A DNA stretch of 64,000 bases, taken from positions 6,883,525-6,947,524 of the forward strand of contig NZ_CP012036.1 in the NCBI RefSeq assembly GCF_001298445.1. The letters are read 5' to 3'. Source of the stretch: Nostoc piscinale CENA21. Lineage in GTDB: Bacteria > Cyanobacteriota > Cyanobacteriia > Cyanobacteriales > Nostocaceae. Below the pieces are notes generated by a model. That model had not been told where the DNA came from. It did not search any database and was given only the letters and a program-made list of their open reading frames with translations. Positions 54,165 to 62,905 of the stretch are shown one piece after another (the first letter of the stretch is position 1; each line of letters opens with the position of its first letter). A program made the position numbers and the translations under genes.

Positions 54165-55763
54165 ATGTTGAAAGTTTTGTGGAATTATGGGCTAGTTATC
54201 CCAGCCTTTGTTAATGGATTTTTCATCCTGACTTCAGATGCAAGTGCAACTGAAATGCTAAATGTATCTGATCAAAACGAACCTCTAGCACAAGTGACAT
54301 CTGTTTCTGAGTTATATGATGTTCAGCCTACAGATTGGGCATTTCAAGCTTTACAGTCTTTAGTTGAACGCTACGGTGTAATTGCAGGCTATCCAGATGG
54401 CACATTTAAAGGTAATCGTGCCTTAACGCGTTATGAATTTGCGGCTGGTTTAAATGCAGCTTTAAGCCGACTCAACGAACTAATTGCTACAAATACGGCA
54501 GATTTGGTACGTCAGGAAGATTTAGCTACTTTGCAAAAGTTGCAAGCAGAATTTGCTTCGGAATTGGTAGCTTTACGAGGTAAGCTAGACGCTTTGGAAG
54601 CACGCACTGCCCAGGTAGAAGGCAATCAGTTTTCTACAACTACCAAATTGGTGGGTGATGCAACATTTGTGGTAGCTGATACATTTGGCGATCGCGTTAA
54701 TAATACTCCAGCTGATGACACTAAAGATAATACCAATGCTGTTTTTGCCTACCGCACTAGACTTTCCTTCCAAACTAGCTTTACTGGCAGAGATCAACTA
54801 ACAACAATTCTGACACAGAACACTATCCCTAACTTAACCAGCACTACGGGAACCTCAATGACCCGTTTTACTTTTGATGCTGAAGGCAGAGAAGGAATAT
54901 ATCTCAGTCAGTTAGTTTATCGTTTCCCAGTAGGTAAACAGGGAACTATTTGGATAGGCCCTAGGGCTTTGCAACCAGCTATTTTTACACCAACCTTAAA
55001 TGCCTCAGTGGGTGGACTAAATGGAGCGGCTTCAAGATTTGCCACTTTTAACCCTACTATCTATCGACCAGGTTTTGATGGTGCTGGCGCAGCTTTTGCC
55101 TATAAGTTTAACAATCAGTTGCAATTAAACGCAGGTTATATTACCTTTGATCAGCAAGCCAATAGGCCAGACGAAGGTAATGGATTCTTCAATGGCAACA
55201 ATGCTGCACTAGCTCAATTGACCATATCACCCAATCGTCAGCTAGATATTGGTCTAACCTACGTACATAAATACTTTGGTAACGGATCTTTTAATCTTAC
55301 TGGTGGGACAGGTAGTACCTTTGCTAGAAATCCTTTTGGGCAAAATGCTACAAAAACTGACAATTTTGGACTTCAATTTAACTGGAGAGCTAGTACGCGC
55401 TTTCACTTAGGTGGTTGGTTTGGTTATACCCTGGCTAATCAACTAAGCAATGGAGATAATGATGCAACTATAATCAATGCTGCGCTTACATTTGGCTTTC
55501 CAGATTTGTTTAAAGAAGGCAATCTTGGTGGGTTCATTATTGGTGTGCCACCCAAAGTGACTAGCAATGATTATCGTCCAACGCCCACAGCCGCCCGTCG
55601 AGAAGATCCAGATACTTCTTTACATTTAGAAGCTTTTTACACATTCCGAGTCAATGACAATATCAGAATTACCCCAAGTTGTTACCTAATTACCAAGCCT
55701 GAACATAACGATGCCAACGATCCCATCTGGGTAGGGACTCTCCGCACTACTTTTACTTTCTAA
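54165..55763 (+). CDS. SLH-domain outer-membrane porin (iron uptake porin/OprB family)
   Basis: This 532-residue outer-membrane protein has a signal peptide, then an SLH domain at ~50-115 (DVQPTDWAFQALQSLVERYGVIAGYPDGTFKGNRALTRYEFAAGLNAALSRL), a coiled-coil (EDLATLQKLQAEFASELVALRGKLDALEARTAQVE) and a C-terminal beta-barrel ending FYTFRVNDNIRITPSCYLIT...WVGTLRTTFTF (terminal Phe). Members are the major porins of cyanobacteria. Its position in the island suggests entry of organosulfur compounds, which is inference. Confidence 0.9.
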   Translation: MLKVLWNYGLVIPAFVNGFFILTSDASATEMLNVSDQNEPLAQVTSVSELYDVQPTDWAFQALQSLVERYGVIAGYPDGTFKGNRALTRYEFAAGLNAALSRLNELIATNTADLVRQEDLATLQKLQAEFASELVALRGKLDALEARTAQVEGNQFSTTTKLVGDATFVVADTFGDRVNNTPADDTKDNTNAVFAYRTRLSFQTSFTGRDQLTTILTQNTIPNLTSTTGTSMTRFTFDAEGREGIYLSQLVYRFPVGKQGTIWIGPRALQPAIFTPTLNASVGGLNGAASRFATFNPTIYRPGFDGAGAAFAYKFNNQLQLNAGYITFDQQANRPDEGNGFFNGNNAALAQLTISPNRQLDIGLTYVHKYFGNGSFNLTGGTGSTFARNPFGQNATKTDNFGLQFNWRASTRFHLGGWFGYTLANQLSNGDNDATIINAALTFGFPDLFKEGNLGGFIIGVPPKVTSNDYRPTPTAARREDPDTSLHLEAFYTFRVNDNIRITPSCYLITKPEHNDANDPIWVGTLRTTFTF

Positions 55764-55859
55764 CAAACCCGCAATGTCCTCTTCCTTTTCAGTCCTGTTT
55801 TGCCTCTGTAATTTACTTGTGGTTGCTTTTTATATAATTTCGTGTAAAATTTTTATTAC

Positions 55860-55893
55860 AAACTACGGTAAATTGGTCGATTTATAGTATTTT
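55860..55893 (+). promoter_or_regulatory. 34-bp dyad B upstream of ssuC
   Basis: Halves AAACTACGGTAAAT and ATTTATAGTATTTT around centre TGGTCG; 11 of 14 positions are symmetric. The centre is 170 bp upstream of the ssuC ATG. Confidence 0.65.
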
Positions 55894-56045
55894 GTAGAAA
55901 CTACTCTAGCAACAAAGCAATGATTTTGGCTAATTCTACGCTATTTACTGCGTCTGCTTGTTTAGAACATACATAACGGCATCAGTAATTAGCTCTGTTA
56001 ACAAAATAGTCTGCAAGAAAAATTTCGACAAAAATTAAGCATCTT

Positions 56046-56870
56046 ATGACTATTACCTTCAAAAATACTAAAAGCAGGGAAGCTTCACTAGAAGCAATAT
56101 TTAATAACAAATACGCTGATAAAATCGTTCCCTGGATAGTACCATTTATTGTGTTACTCATCTGGGAAGTTTCTTCCAGAACTGGATTACTGTCCAGCAG
56201 AATTCTACCAGCACCAAGTAGCGTAGTTTTTACAGCATTTAGGCTAGCTGCAACTGGAGAACTTTTTCAACACATGGGAATCAGTGCTGCTCGTGCTGTA
56301 TCTGGTTTTATTGTTGGCGGTGGAATTGGCTTTATTTTGGGCTTACTTACTGGGTTTTCTCGCATTGCAGAACAACTGTTAGATAGTTCCTTACAAATGC
56401 TGCGTACTATTCCCAACTTGGCATTAATCCCTCTAGTAATTTTATGGTTTGGTATTGGCGATCAAGCTAGATTATTTCTAGTTTCTATAGGTGTATTTTT
56501 CCCAATTTATCTGAATACTTATCATGGAATCCGTAGCGTAGATCCAGGACTTATTGAAATGGGCAGAGTTTATGGTTTAAAAACACCCCAACTTTTATGG
56601 GAAATTGTATTTCCAGGAGCTTTGCCTTCGATTTTGATTGGTGTTCGCTTTTCTTTAGGCATTATGTGGCTATCGTTGATTGTAGCCGAACAAATTGCCG
56701 CAGATTCTGGCATTGGTTATATGGCGATGAATGCCCGTGAATTTATGCAAACAGATGTTGTTGTGTTAAGTATTGTGATTTATGCACTGCTAGGTAAACT
56801 AGCAAATTCTATAGCAAAAGCTCTAGAAACCAAATTCTTATCTTGGAATCCCAATTACAAAGCTGGGTAA
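56046..56870 (+). CDS. ssuC: Aliphatic sulfonate ABC transporter permease SsuC
   Basis: The 274-residue inner-membrane permease of the SsuC/TauC type has about six helices. It starts VPWIVPFIVLLIWEVSSRTGLL, then ILPAPSSVVFTAFRLAATGELFQHM and the EAA-like loop MGRVYGLKTPQLLWEIVFPGALPSILIGVRFSLGIMW. It forms the channel of the sulfonate importer with the ATPase encoded 121 bp downstream. A 34-bp dyad lies upstream. Confidence 0.93.
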   Translation: MTITFKNTKSREASLEAIFNNKYADKIVPWIVPFIVLLIWEVSSRTGLLSSRILPAPSSVVFTAFRLAATGELFQHMGISAARAVSGFIVGGGIGFILGLLTGFSRIAEQLLDSSLQMLRTIPNLALIPLVILWFGIGDQARLFLVSIGVFFPIYLNTYHGIRSVDPGLIEMGRVYGLKTPQLLWEIVFPGALPSILIGVRFSLGIMWLSLIVAEQIAADSGIGYMAMNAREFMQTDVVVLSIVIYALLGKLANSIAKALETKFLSWNPNYKAG

Positions 56871-56991
56871 AAGCTTTCAAGAAACATTAAATATTTTTCA
56901 TCTCTACTCCAGACTCCATATTCCCACTCTCAGCCTAAATTACTATCTTTGATAGCAACTCGCTCATCTACTCTACAAAGGAGAAAATTAT

Positions 56992-57759
56992 ATGGTTTCC
57001 TACATAAAAGGAACACAGCTACAAATTCTAAATTTAACTAAAATTTTTGGTAATAAAACTGTTTTGAAATCATTAAATTTAGAAGTAGCACCAGGAGAGT
57101 TTATTGCAATTGTGGGACGCAGTGGTTGTGGTAAAAGTACCTTACTACGGCTTGTATCAGGGTTAGATAAACCCACGACAGGCGGCATATTACTTGATGG
57201 AGAACCATTACGCAAACTAAGTCACTCTGTAAGAGTAATGTTTCAAGATTCCCGCTTGTTACCTTGGAAACGAGTGATTGAAAATGTAGGTTTGGGTTTG
57301 CAAGAAAATTGGCGTACAAAAGCAGCCTGGGTATTAGAACAAGTCGGACTTAAAGATAGAGCTAGTGAATGGCCTCATGTATTATCTGGAGGACAACGAC
57401 AACGAGTAGCATTAGCTAGAGCATTAGTCAGTCAACCACATTTATTACTACTTGATGAACCATTAGGAGCATTAGATGCGTTAACTCGCTTAGAAATGCA
57501 ACATTTAATCGAAGATTTATGGCAACAAAGAGGCTTTACAGCATTTTTAGTCACCCATGATGTAGAGGAAGCTGTGGCTTTAGCAGACAGGGTGATAGTC
57601 ATTGAAGAAGGACGGGTTGCGTTAGATGTATCTGTAAGATTATCGCGTCCACGAGATAGGGCTAGTGAGGTATTCGTCAATCTCAGAGAGACAGTCTTAG
57701 AAAAAGTGATGAATTATGAAAGTAATCATGCAAATCAATTATTGCAAATGAGTCATTAG
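56992..57759 (+). CDS. ssuB: Aliphatic sulfonate ABC transporter ATPase SsuB
   Basis: The 255-residue ATPase has Walker A VGRSGCGKSTLLRLVSG near residue 42, Q-loop VMFQDSRLLPWK, signature HVLSGGQRQRVALARALVSQ, Walker B LLLLDEPLGALDALTRLEM and H-loop VTHDVEEAVALADRV. The sequence around the Q-loop (VMFQDSRLLPWKRVIENVGLGL) is typical of SsuB. It powers the SsuC permease. AAAGGAG precedes the ATG. Confidence 0.94.
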   Translation: MVSYIKGTQLQILNLTKIFGNKTVLKSLNLEVAPGEFIAIVGRSGCGKSTLLRLVSGLDKPTTGGILLDGEPLRKLSHSVRVMFQDSRLLPWKRVIENVGLGLQENWRTKAAWVLEQVGLKDRASEWPHVLSGGQRQRVALARALVSQPHLLLLDEPLGALDALTRLEMQHLIEDLWQQRGFTAFLVTHDVEEAVALADRVIVIEEGRVALDVSVRLSRPRDRASEVFVNLRETVLEKVMNYESNHANQLLQMSH

Positions 57760-57929
57760 TAATTTACTTATTCACTCTTTAGAGTTATACAACAGCTTCA
57801 ATCGCGATCGCTTCAAAGTTCAACGATTGAACAAAAATCATATTTTTGTACCTGATGCTGTAATTTTCTGCTCAATTTACACCTTTGGTTGGCATTGCCC
57901 ACTTTTACCTCTACTCATTGGAGAAAAAA

Positions 57930-58844
57930 ATGACTTATCAACATTTAGAAATCAAACCAGTTGCTGGACGTATTGGTGCAAAGATTTTAGGAATTGATTT
58001 GAGTGCTAATCTCAGTGACGAGATTATCAGCGAGATTCGTCAGGCTCTCATCCAATACAAAGTAATTTTCTTCCGTAATCAAAATCTGGATGCTAATGGA
58101 CAAGTCGCCTTTGCTCGCCGCTTCGGGGAAATTACTACCGCCCATCCTACAGTCCCATCTCTAGCTGGACATCCAGAAGTTTTGGATTTGAATTATGGAA
58201 AAACTGCTAGCCGTGCTAATAATTGGCACACTGATGTGACTTTTGTAGATCGCCCTCCTCTCGGCTCTATCTTACGGGCATTGGTGATTCCTCCTTATGG
58301 GGGTGACACTATTTGGGCAAACTCTGTGACTGCATATCAAGATTTACCAGATGATTTGCGTCATCTTGCTAACGAACTCTGGGCTGTCCATAGCAACGCC
58401 TATGACTATGCAGAAGCCGCAGTTAATCTTCCTGAAGATGTCAAAGCTTACCGTGCTATTTTTACATCGACTGTGTATGAAACTCTACATCCAGTAGTGC
58501 GCGTTCATCCTGAGTCTGGGGAACGAGGACTGTTCATAGGTGGTTTTGTACGCCAGATTCGGGGATTATCACCAACTGAATCTGCTGATATTATCCGACT
58601 GTTGCAGTCTTATGTGACACGTCCTGAAAATACAGTGCGTTGGCGTTGGCAAGTTGGTGATGTGGCTTTTTGGGATAACCGCGCTACTCAACATTATGCA
58701 GTCGCAGATTATGGCAATCAACCCCGCCATGTCCAACGAGTCACTATTGTAGGAGATACCCCAGTTGGTGTGAATGGTCAGCAGAGTCAGGCTGTTAAAG
58801 GAGATTCTTCTGCTTACAACCAACGTGTAGCTGTAGCTGTGTAA
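57930..58844 (+). CDS. tauD: TauD/TfdA-family 2-oxoglutarate-dependent dioxygenase
   Basis: About 304 residues from ATG 57930 (MTYQHLEIKPVAGRIGAKILGIDLSANL), chosen because GGAG lies 8 bp upstream; the longer frame adds 15 residues of no character. The Fe(II) facial triad is visible: HTD in NNWHTDVTFVDRPPLG near residue 100 and the distal His in FWDNRATQHYAVADYG near 255. The 2-oxoglutarate Arg is in PRHVQRVTI. It oxygenates taurine or another alkyl-sulfonate/sulfate, releasing sulfite. It lies in the ssuC-ssuB operon. Confidence 0.92.
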   Translation: MTYQHLEIKPVAGRIGAKILGIDLSANLSDEIISEIRQALIQYKVIFFRNQNLDANGQVAFARRFGEITTAHPTVPSLAGHPEVLDLNYGKTASRANNWHTDVTFVDRPPLGSILRALVIPPYGGDTIWANSVTAYQDLPDDLRHLANELWAVHSNAYDYAEAAVNLPEDVKAYRAIFTSTVYETLHPVVRVHPESGERGLFIGGFVRQIRGLSPTESADIIRLLQSYVTRPENTVRWRWQVGDVAFWDNRATQHYAVADYGNQPRHVQRVTIVGDTPVGVNGQQSQAVKGDSSAYNQRVAVAV

Positions 58845-58894
58845 GAAAGTTTTTTCTTCTACTTTTCTACCCTTTGACAAGAAAATTCCAAATT

Positions 58895-59505
58895 ATGGCA
58901 AAGACTTTTTCTACAATGTTACCTTTAGGTACATTAGCACCTGATTTCAATTTACCAGATGTGGTTTCTGGTAAAACAATTTCTTTGGCTGATTTTGCTA
59001 ATAAAAAAGCTTTGCTAGTAATATTTTTGAGTCGCCACTGTCCTTATGTGCAGCACATTAAATTTGAACTAGCACAACTGGGTAAAGACTATGCACAAAG
59101 CATCCAGAACAATGTGGGAATTGTAGCAATTAGTGCTAATGATGTTAACACTCACCCCGATGATGCACCTCTATCTTTAAAAGCTTTTGTACAAGAGTTA
59201 GATTTAACTTATCCTCTGTTGTTTGACGAAAATCAAGCAACTGCTAAAAGTTTTTTTTGCTGCTTGTACTCCTGACTTTTTTCTTGTTTGATGCTACCCA
59301 GCGACTTGTGTATCGTGGACAATTAGATGATAGCCGTCCGCAGAATGGCATACCTGTAACTGGAAAAGATTTGCGGGCTGCTATTGATGCAGTATTAGCA
59401 GGTCGGGCTGTAACTTGGGAACAAAAACCTAGTATTGGTTGTAATATCAAATGGAAGCCAGGAAATGAACCTGCTTATTACAAAAATCCCGCGATCGCAG
59501 TTTGA
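58895..59505 (+). pseudogene. AhpC/TSA-type thioredoxin-fold (peroxiredoxin-like) protein, two +1 frameshifts
   Basis: From ATG 58895: MAKTFSTMLPLGTLAPDFNLPDVVSGK, then ALLVIFLSRHCPYVQHIKFEL (resolving CP-type Cys in HCPYV). The frame stops at 59275. Removing one T from the T8 run at 59251-59258 restores SFFAACTPDFF, and one T from the T6 run at 59277-59282 restores FFLFDATQRLVYRGQLDDSRPQ. It then reads to 59505 (202 residues). The family includes AhpC/TSA thioredoxin-fold proteins that detoxify peroxides. It is the last gene of the ssuC-ssuB-tauD unit. Confidence 0.87.
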
Positions 59506-59785
59506 TAAATCCCTGAGAGTTGTTTGTTTATCAAGCATAAAACTGCTTTGATTTCCGCCGTCCTCAACTATGATGAAATATAGGTATTATGGAGGATATT
59601 TTACTATTGTCTCTATCTACCTATATTTTTTATTAAGCTAAAAAACATAAAATTAATATTGTATTTTAATAAATTAAAGCAATTTTTAGATAAAATTGGT
59701 TTTTGATATGAAGTATTTTGAGAATTTAGAAATTAATAATAAATTATCCCTAAGTATGGAATTGTAAATAATTTAGGAGTAAATT

Positions 59786-60535
59786 ATGACAATAAAATTA
59801 AATGGAAAAGTAGCTATTATTACAGGAGCTTCTTCAGGTATTGGTGAAGCTACAGCTATTGCCTTAGCAGCAGAAGGAGCAACAGTAGCGATCGCAGCTA
59901 GAAGAAGCGATCGCTTAGAAGCACTAGCAAAACGTATTGCAGCCAGCGGTGGAAAAGCATTACCCATCGTGACCGATATCACTGATGAAACACAAGCTAA
60001 CAACCTGATACACAAAACAAACGCTCAGTTGGGACAAGTGGATATTCTGGTTAATAATGCAGGTGTGGCATTGACTGGTAATATTGATGGCGGCAACACT
60101 TCAGACTGGCGGCGAATGTTTGATATCAATGTCTTTGGTGTACTTTATACTACCCATGCCGTTTTACCAATATTCAAAGCCCAAGGTAGCGGTCATATTG
60201 TCAATATCTCATCAGTAGCAGGGCGCATTGCTCGCGCAGGTGTAGGCATATACAACGCCACTAAATGGGGTGTTAATGCTTTCTCAGAATCCTTACGCCA
60301 GGAAGTTTTAAAAGATAACATTCGCGTCACTATTATCGAGCCTGGTTTAGTGGAAACAGAAATTAATAATCATGTCACCGATCCTGTAGCTAAGAAAAAT
60401 GTTGAAGAACGATTAAAAGCCATCACACCCCTACAAAGTGAAGACATTGCGGCTGCTATCACTTATGCTGTGACTCAGCCGCACCATGTTAATGTGAATG
60501 AAATTCTCATTCGACCAACTCTGCAAGAACGGTAA
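59786..60535 (+). CDS. Short-chain dehydrogenase/reductase (SDR)
   Basis: The 249-residue classical SDR has the cofactor motif ITGASSGIGEATAIAL (TGXXXGXG) near residue 12, NNAG near 92, the active Ser in NISSVAGRI near 140 and the catalytic YNATKWG (YXXXK) near 157. Arg residues after the first glycine loop (AARRSDR) suggest NADP preference. It most resembles YdfG-type alcohol dehydrogenases. A weak hairpin follows. Confidence 0.92.
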   Translation: MTIKLNGKVAIITGASSGIGEATAIALAAEGATVAIAARRSDRLEALAKRIAASGGKALPIVTDITDETQANNLIHKTNAQLGQVDILVNNAGVALTGNIDGGNTSDWRRMFDINVFGVLYTTHAVLPIFKAQGSGHIVNISSVAGRIARAGVGIYNATKWGVNAFSESLRQEVLKDNIRVTIIEPGLVETEINNHVTDPVAKKNVEERLKAITPLQSEDIAAAITYAVTQPHHVNVNEILIRPTLQER

Positions 60536-60566
60536 TGAAAGAAAATAGCATCATCATGCTGATTAA

Positions 60567-60602
60567 GAAACCCCTACACGTCGTCAAGTGCAAGGGGTTA
60601 AC
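60567..60602. terminator. Possible terminator between convergent SDR and GST genes
   Basis: AACCCCT and AGGGGTT arms enclose about 17 bases, between the SDR stop (+) and the GST stop (-). The stem is short. Confidence 0.4.
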
Positions 60603-60616
60603 TTTGTTTGTGTTGG

Positions 60617-61289
60617 CTATTTTTGCGCTGCACCAACGGGAATTGGTTCACCAAGAATTTTGGCGAATCTTTGTAAATAGAAATCTACAGGATTTGCTAC
60701 TGTTTTAATTGAGGAGCGATCGCTTACCAAATTCCACCATGTCTGCAAACGAGATGCTTCTGCTGGTAGTGTAAATTTGCGGAAGTGTTCTAACAGTGGT
60801 AAACGTTCAAACCAGGGATAGAAGCTGATATCCACAAGGCTAAACTCATTTCCTAAAAAATAATCACTTTTGCCTAATCCTTCTTGTTCAATATATAGAA
60901 GTGCTTCTGTGAACTCTCTTCTTCCCTGTTCTTGTTCTTTAGTATCTTTACCACGGAGAAATTTGTTAAAAGCTGGGACAAACCGAGTATTAGCATAGTC
61001 TATCCAGATGCGAGCCTGTGCTTTTTTTTGCCGGATCTCGTGGTAATAAGGGTGGTTCGGGGAAAACTTCATCTAAATATTCATTGATAATCGCAGATTC
61101 GTAGACTATAACATCGCTATGTTTGATAGCCGGAACTTTACCATAACGTGAAATCTGCGTATACCCATCTGGTTTATTCTGTAAGTCAATTTCTATCGGC
61201 GTAAAGTCAATGTTTTTTTCCAGCAATACTACACGGGTGCGTTGAGAGAAAGTAGATGCTTTAGCAAAGTAAAGTTGTATATCACTCAT
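60617..61289 (-). pseudogene. Glutathione S-transferase, interrupted by +1 frameshift
   Basis: From ATG 61289 (MSDIQLYFAKASTFSQRTRVVLLEKNIDF), preceded by AAGGA, the N-terminal thioredoxin-like domain includes KVPAIKHSDVIVYESAIINEYLDE (GSH-binding ES). The frame fails at an A8 run (plus-strand T8 at 61022-61029). Removing one base gives DPAKKAQARIWIDYANTRFVPAF and the helical C-terminal domain to 60617, 223 residues. The enzyme conjugates glutathione to electrophiles and fits a xenobiotic context. A 34-bp dyad lies 142 bp upstream. Confidence 0.9.
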
Positions 61290-61430
61290 GAAGTTTTTTT
61301 CCTTGTAATTATGGTGAATGCAGACTATTTGAGATTGCACAACTCAAACCAGAGCAGTAAGACAGAAGCGAGAAGTGTTGATTTGTGCATCTAATTAATA
61401 GGATGGCAAATATCTACTCTGCTGCTTATT

Positions 61431-61464
61431 ATACTACTTATCATCGACCGAATTATAGTAGTTT
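61431..61464 (-). promoter_or_regulatory. 34-bp dyad C upstream of GST gene
   Basis: On the minus strand the left half AAACTACTATAATT and centre CGGTCG, then ATGATAAGTAGTAT. The sequence matches dyads A and B at most positions including the GTCGA core. The centre is 158 bp upstream of the GST ATG. Confidence 0.6.
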
Positions 61465-61537
61465 ATTCATTAGAATTTTTACAAATTAGAGTCACTTCAT
61501 ATCAAAAAAAAGAATTATTTCCGACACATTATGTAAT

Positions 61538-62803
61538 TTAATTTACTATCTGTTTTGTTTTCAAATGAATTAAATTCACCATTTGCGTCAGATGTTGACA
61601 GAACAGCAGCGAACCCAAGATGCAAACTATACCGCCTAAAATCAGTGTAATTGGAGCTTGAAAGTAATGTGCCAAAGTTCCTAGCAGCAAATTACCGAAA
61701 GGAGCCATACCCATAAAACACATAGCATAGAAGCTCATTACCCTACCTCGTTTGCTATCTTCGACAATCAATTGCAGCACTGTATTACTAGCAGCTACTT
61801 GAAGCGTAGAACTCCAGCCAACTAATACCAAAGCTAACTGAGAAACCCAGAAAAATTGAGAAACAGAGAAAAAGATGAAGCCAATTCCCATTATGGCTGG
61901 GCAAAAGGCGATTAGACGCTCTAAACCTGCTACATTTTGCCGAAAACTGAGATAAACACAAGCGAAAACTGATCCCATCGCTGCTGCGGCTGAGAGAAAA
62001 CCCAAGGTTTCCGAGTCTCCGCGCAGAATTTCTACTGCAAAGATGGGTAGGAGTGTCGTGTAAGACATACTTACTAAGCTGGCTACTGCTAGTAACAGCA
62101 AAATTGAACGCACAGGCAGGAATTGATAAGCATATTGAAATCCTTCTTTCAACTTCTGCCATGTATTACTACTGTGTATTTCTACTGCTTTATGTGTAAT
62201 CTGCATTGCAGAGATTGCCCAAATAGCCACCAGATAGCTGAGACTATCGTATAGAAAGCAATATCCTGCACCAAACTGAGCAATAAAAATTCCACCAACA
62301 GCAGGGCCAATCAGACGCGCACCATTGAGAAAAGCGGCATTTAGCGCAATGGCATTTCCCATCAGTTCACGACTAACCATATCACTAACAAATGCTTGGC
62401 GTACAGGAACATCTAAACCCTTCAGTAAACCCAAAAATGCACTCAGAGTTAACAATGTCCAAAAGTTTGACAAACCCAAAAATGTGATGATTGTTAGAAT
62501 TGCAGATAAAGTTATACCTACAACTTGAAGTAGCAGCAACAGGTGATGACGGTTGTAGCGATCGGCTAAAATGCCTGAAATTGGGGCTAGTGCAAACACT
62601 GGTAATTGACCAAAAAATCCTGCTAACCCCAACAGTAAAGCTGAATCAGTTAATTGATAAATCAGCCAGAGAATTGTTACTTGTGTCATGAAATTACCTG
62701 TCATTGACAATGCTTGCCCAGCAAAGTACAGGCGATAATTGGGGGATCTAAAGGCAGGTAAATCAAGATTTAACTTGAATCTAAACTGAGAGAGTAATTT
62801 CAT
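61538..62803 (-). CDS. MFS transporter (exporter type)
   Basis: The 421-residue transporter has about 12 helices and the MFS loop-2 motif GILADRYNRHHLLLL near residue 76. PNYRLYFAGQALSMTGNFMTQVTILWLIYQLT is typical of the DHA3/EntS-like exporter group. The substrate is unknown. It is upstream of the GST gene on the same strand, with 248 bp and a dyad between. It may export modified compounds of the island. Confidence 0.9.
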   Translation of the reverse strand: MKLLSQFRFKLNLDLPAFRSPNYRLYFAGQALSMTGNFMTQVTILWLIYQLTDSALLLGLAGFFGQLPVFALAPISGILADRYNRHHLLLLLQVVGITLSAILTIITFLGLSNFWTLLTLSAFLGLLKGLDVPVRQAFVSDMVSRELMGNAIALNAAFLNGARLIGPAVGGIFIAQFGAGYCFLYDSLSYLVAIWAISAMQITHKAVEIHSSNTWQKLKEGFQYAYQFLPVRSILLLLAVASLVSMSYTTLLPIFAVEILRGDSETLGFLSAAAAMGSVFACVYLSFRQNVAGLERLIAFCPAIMGIGFIFFSVSQFFWVSQLALVLVGWSSTLQVAASNTVLQLIVEDSKRGRVMSFYAMCFMGMAPFGNLLLGTLAHYFQAPITLILGGIVCILGSLLFCQHLTQMVNLIHLKTKQIVN

Positions 62804-62844
62804 TAATTAAGTAAAAAATGTCACACTCTGCGCTGACTTTGCGT

Positions 62845-62888
62845 ACCTCTGCGTTTAAAGCCTTTTTAACGCAAAAGTACGCAGAGGT
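62845..62888. repeat. Palindrome ACCTCTGCGT-N24-ACGCAGAGGT
   Basis: Perfect ten-base arms between the MFS and flavoprotein genes; a related CGCAGAGACGCGGAGACGCAGAG tract lies at 29985-30012. Could be a terminator or dispersed element. Confidence 0.5.
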
Positions 62889-62905
62889 TTTCTCAAGATA
62901 ATTAA

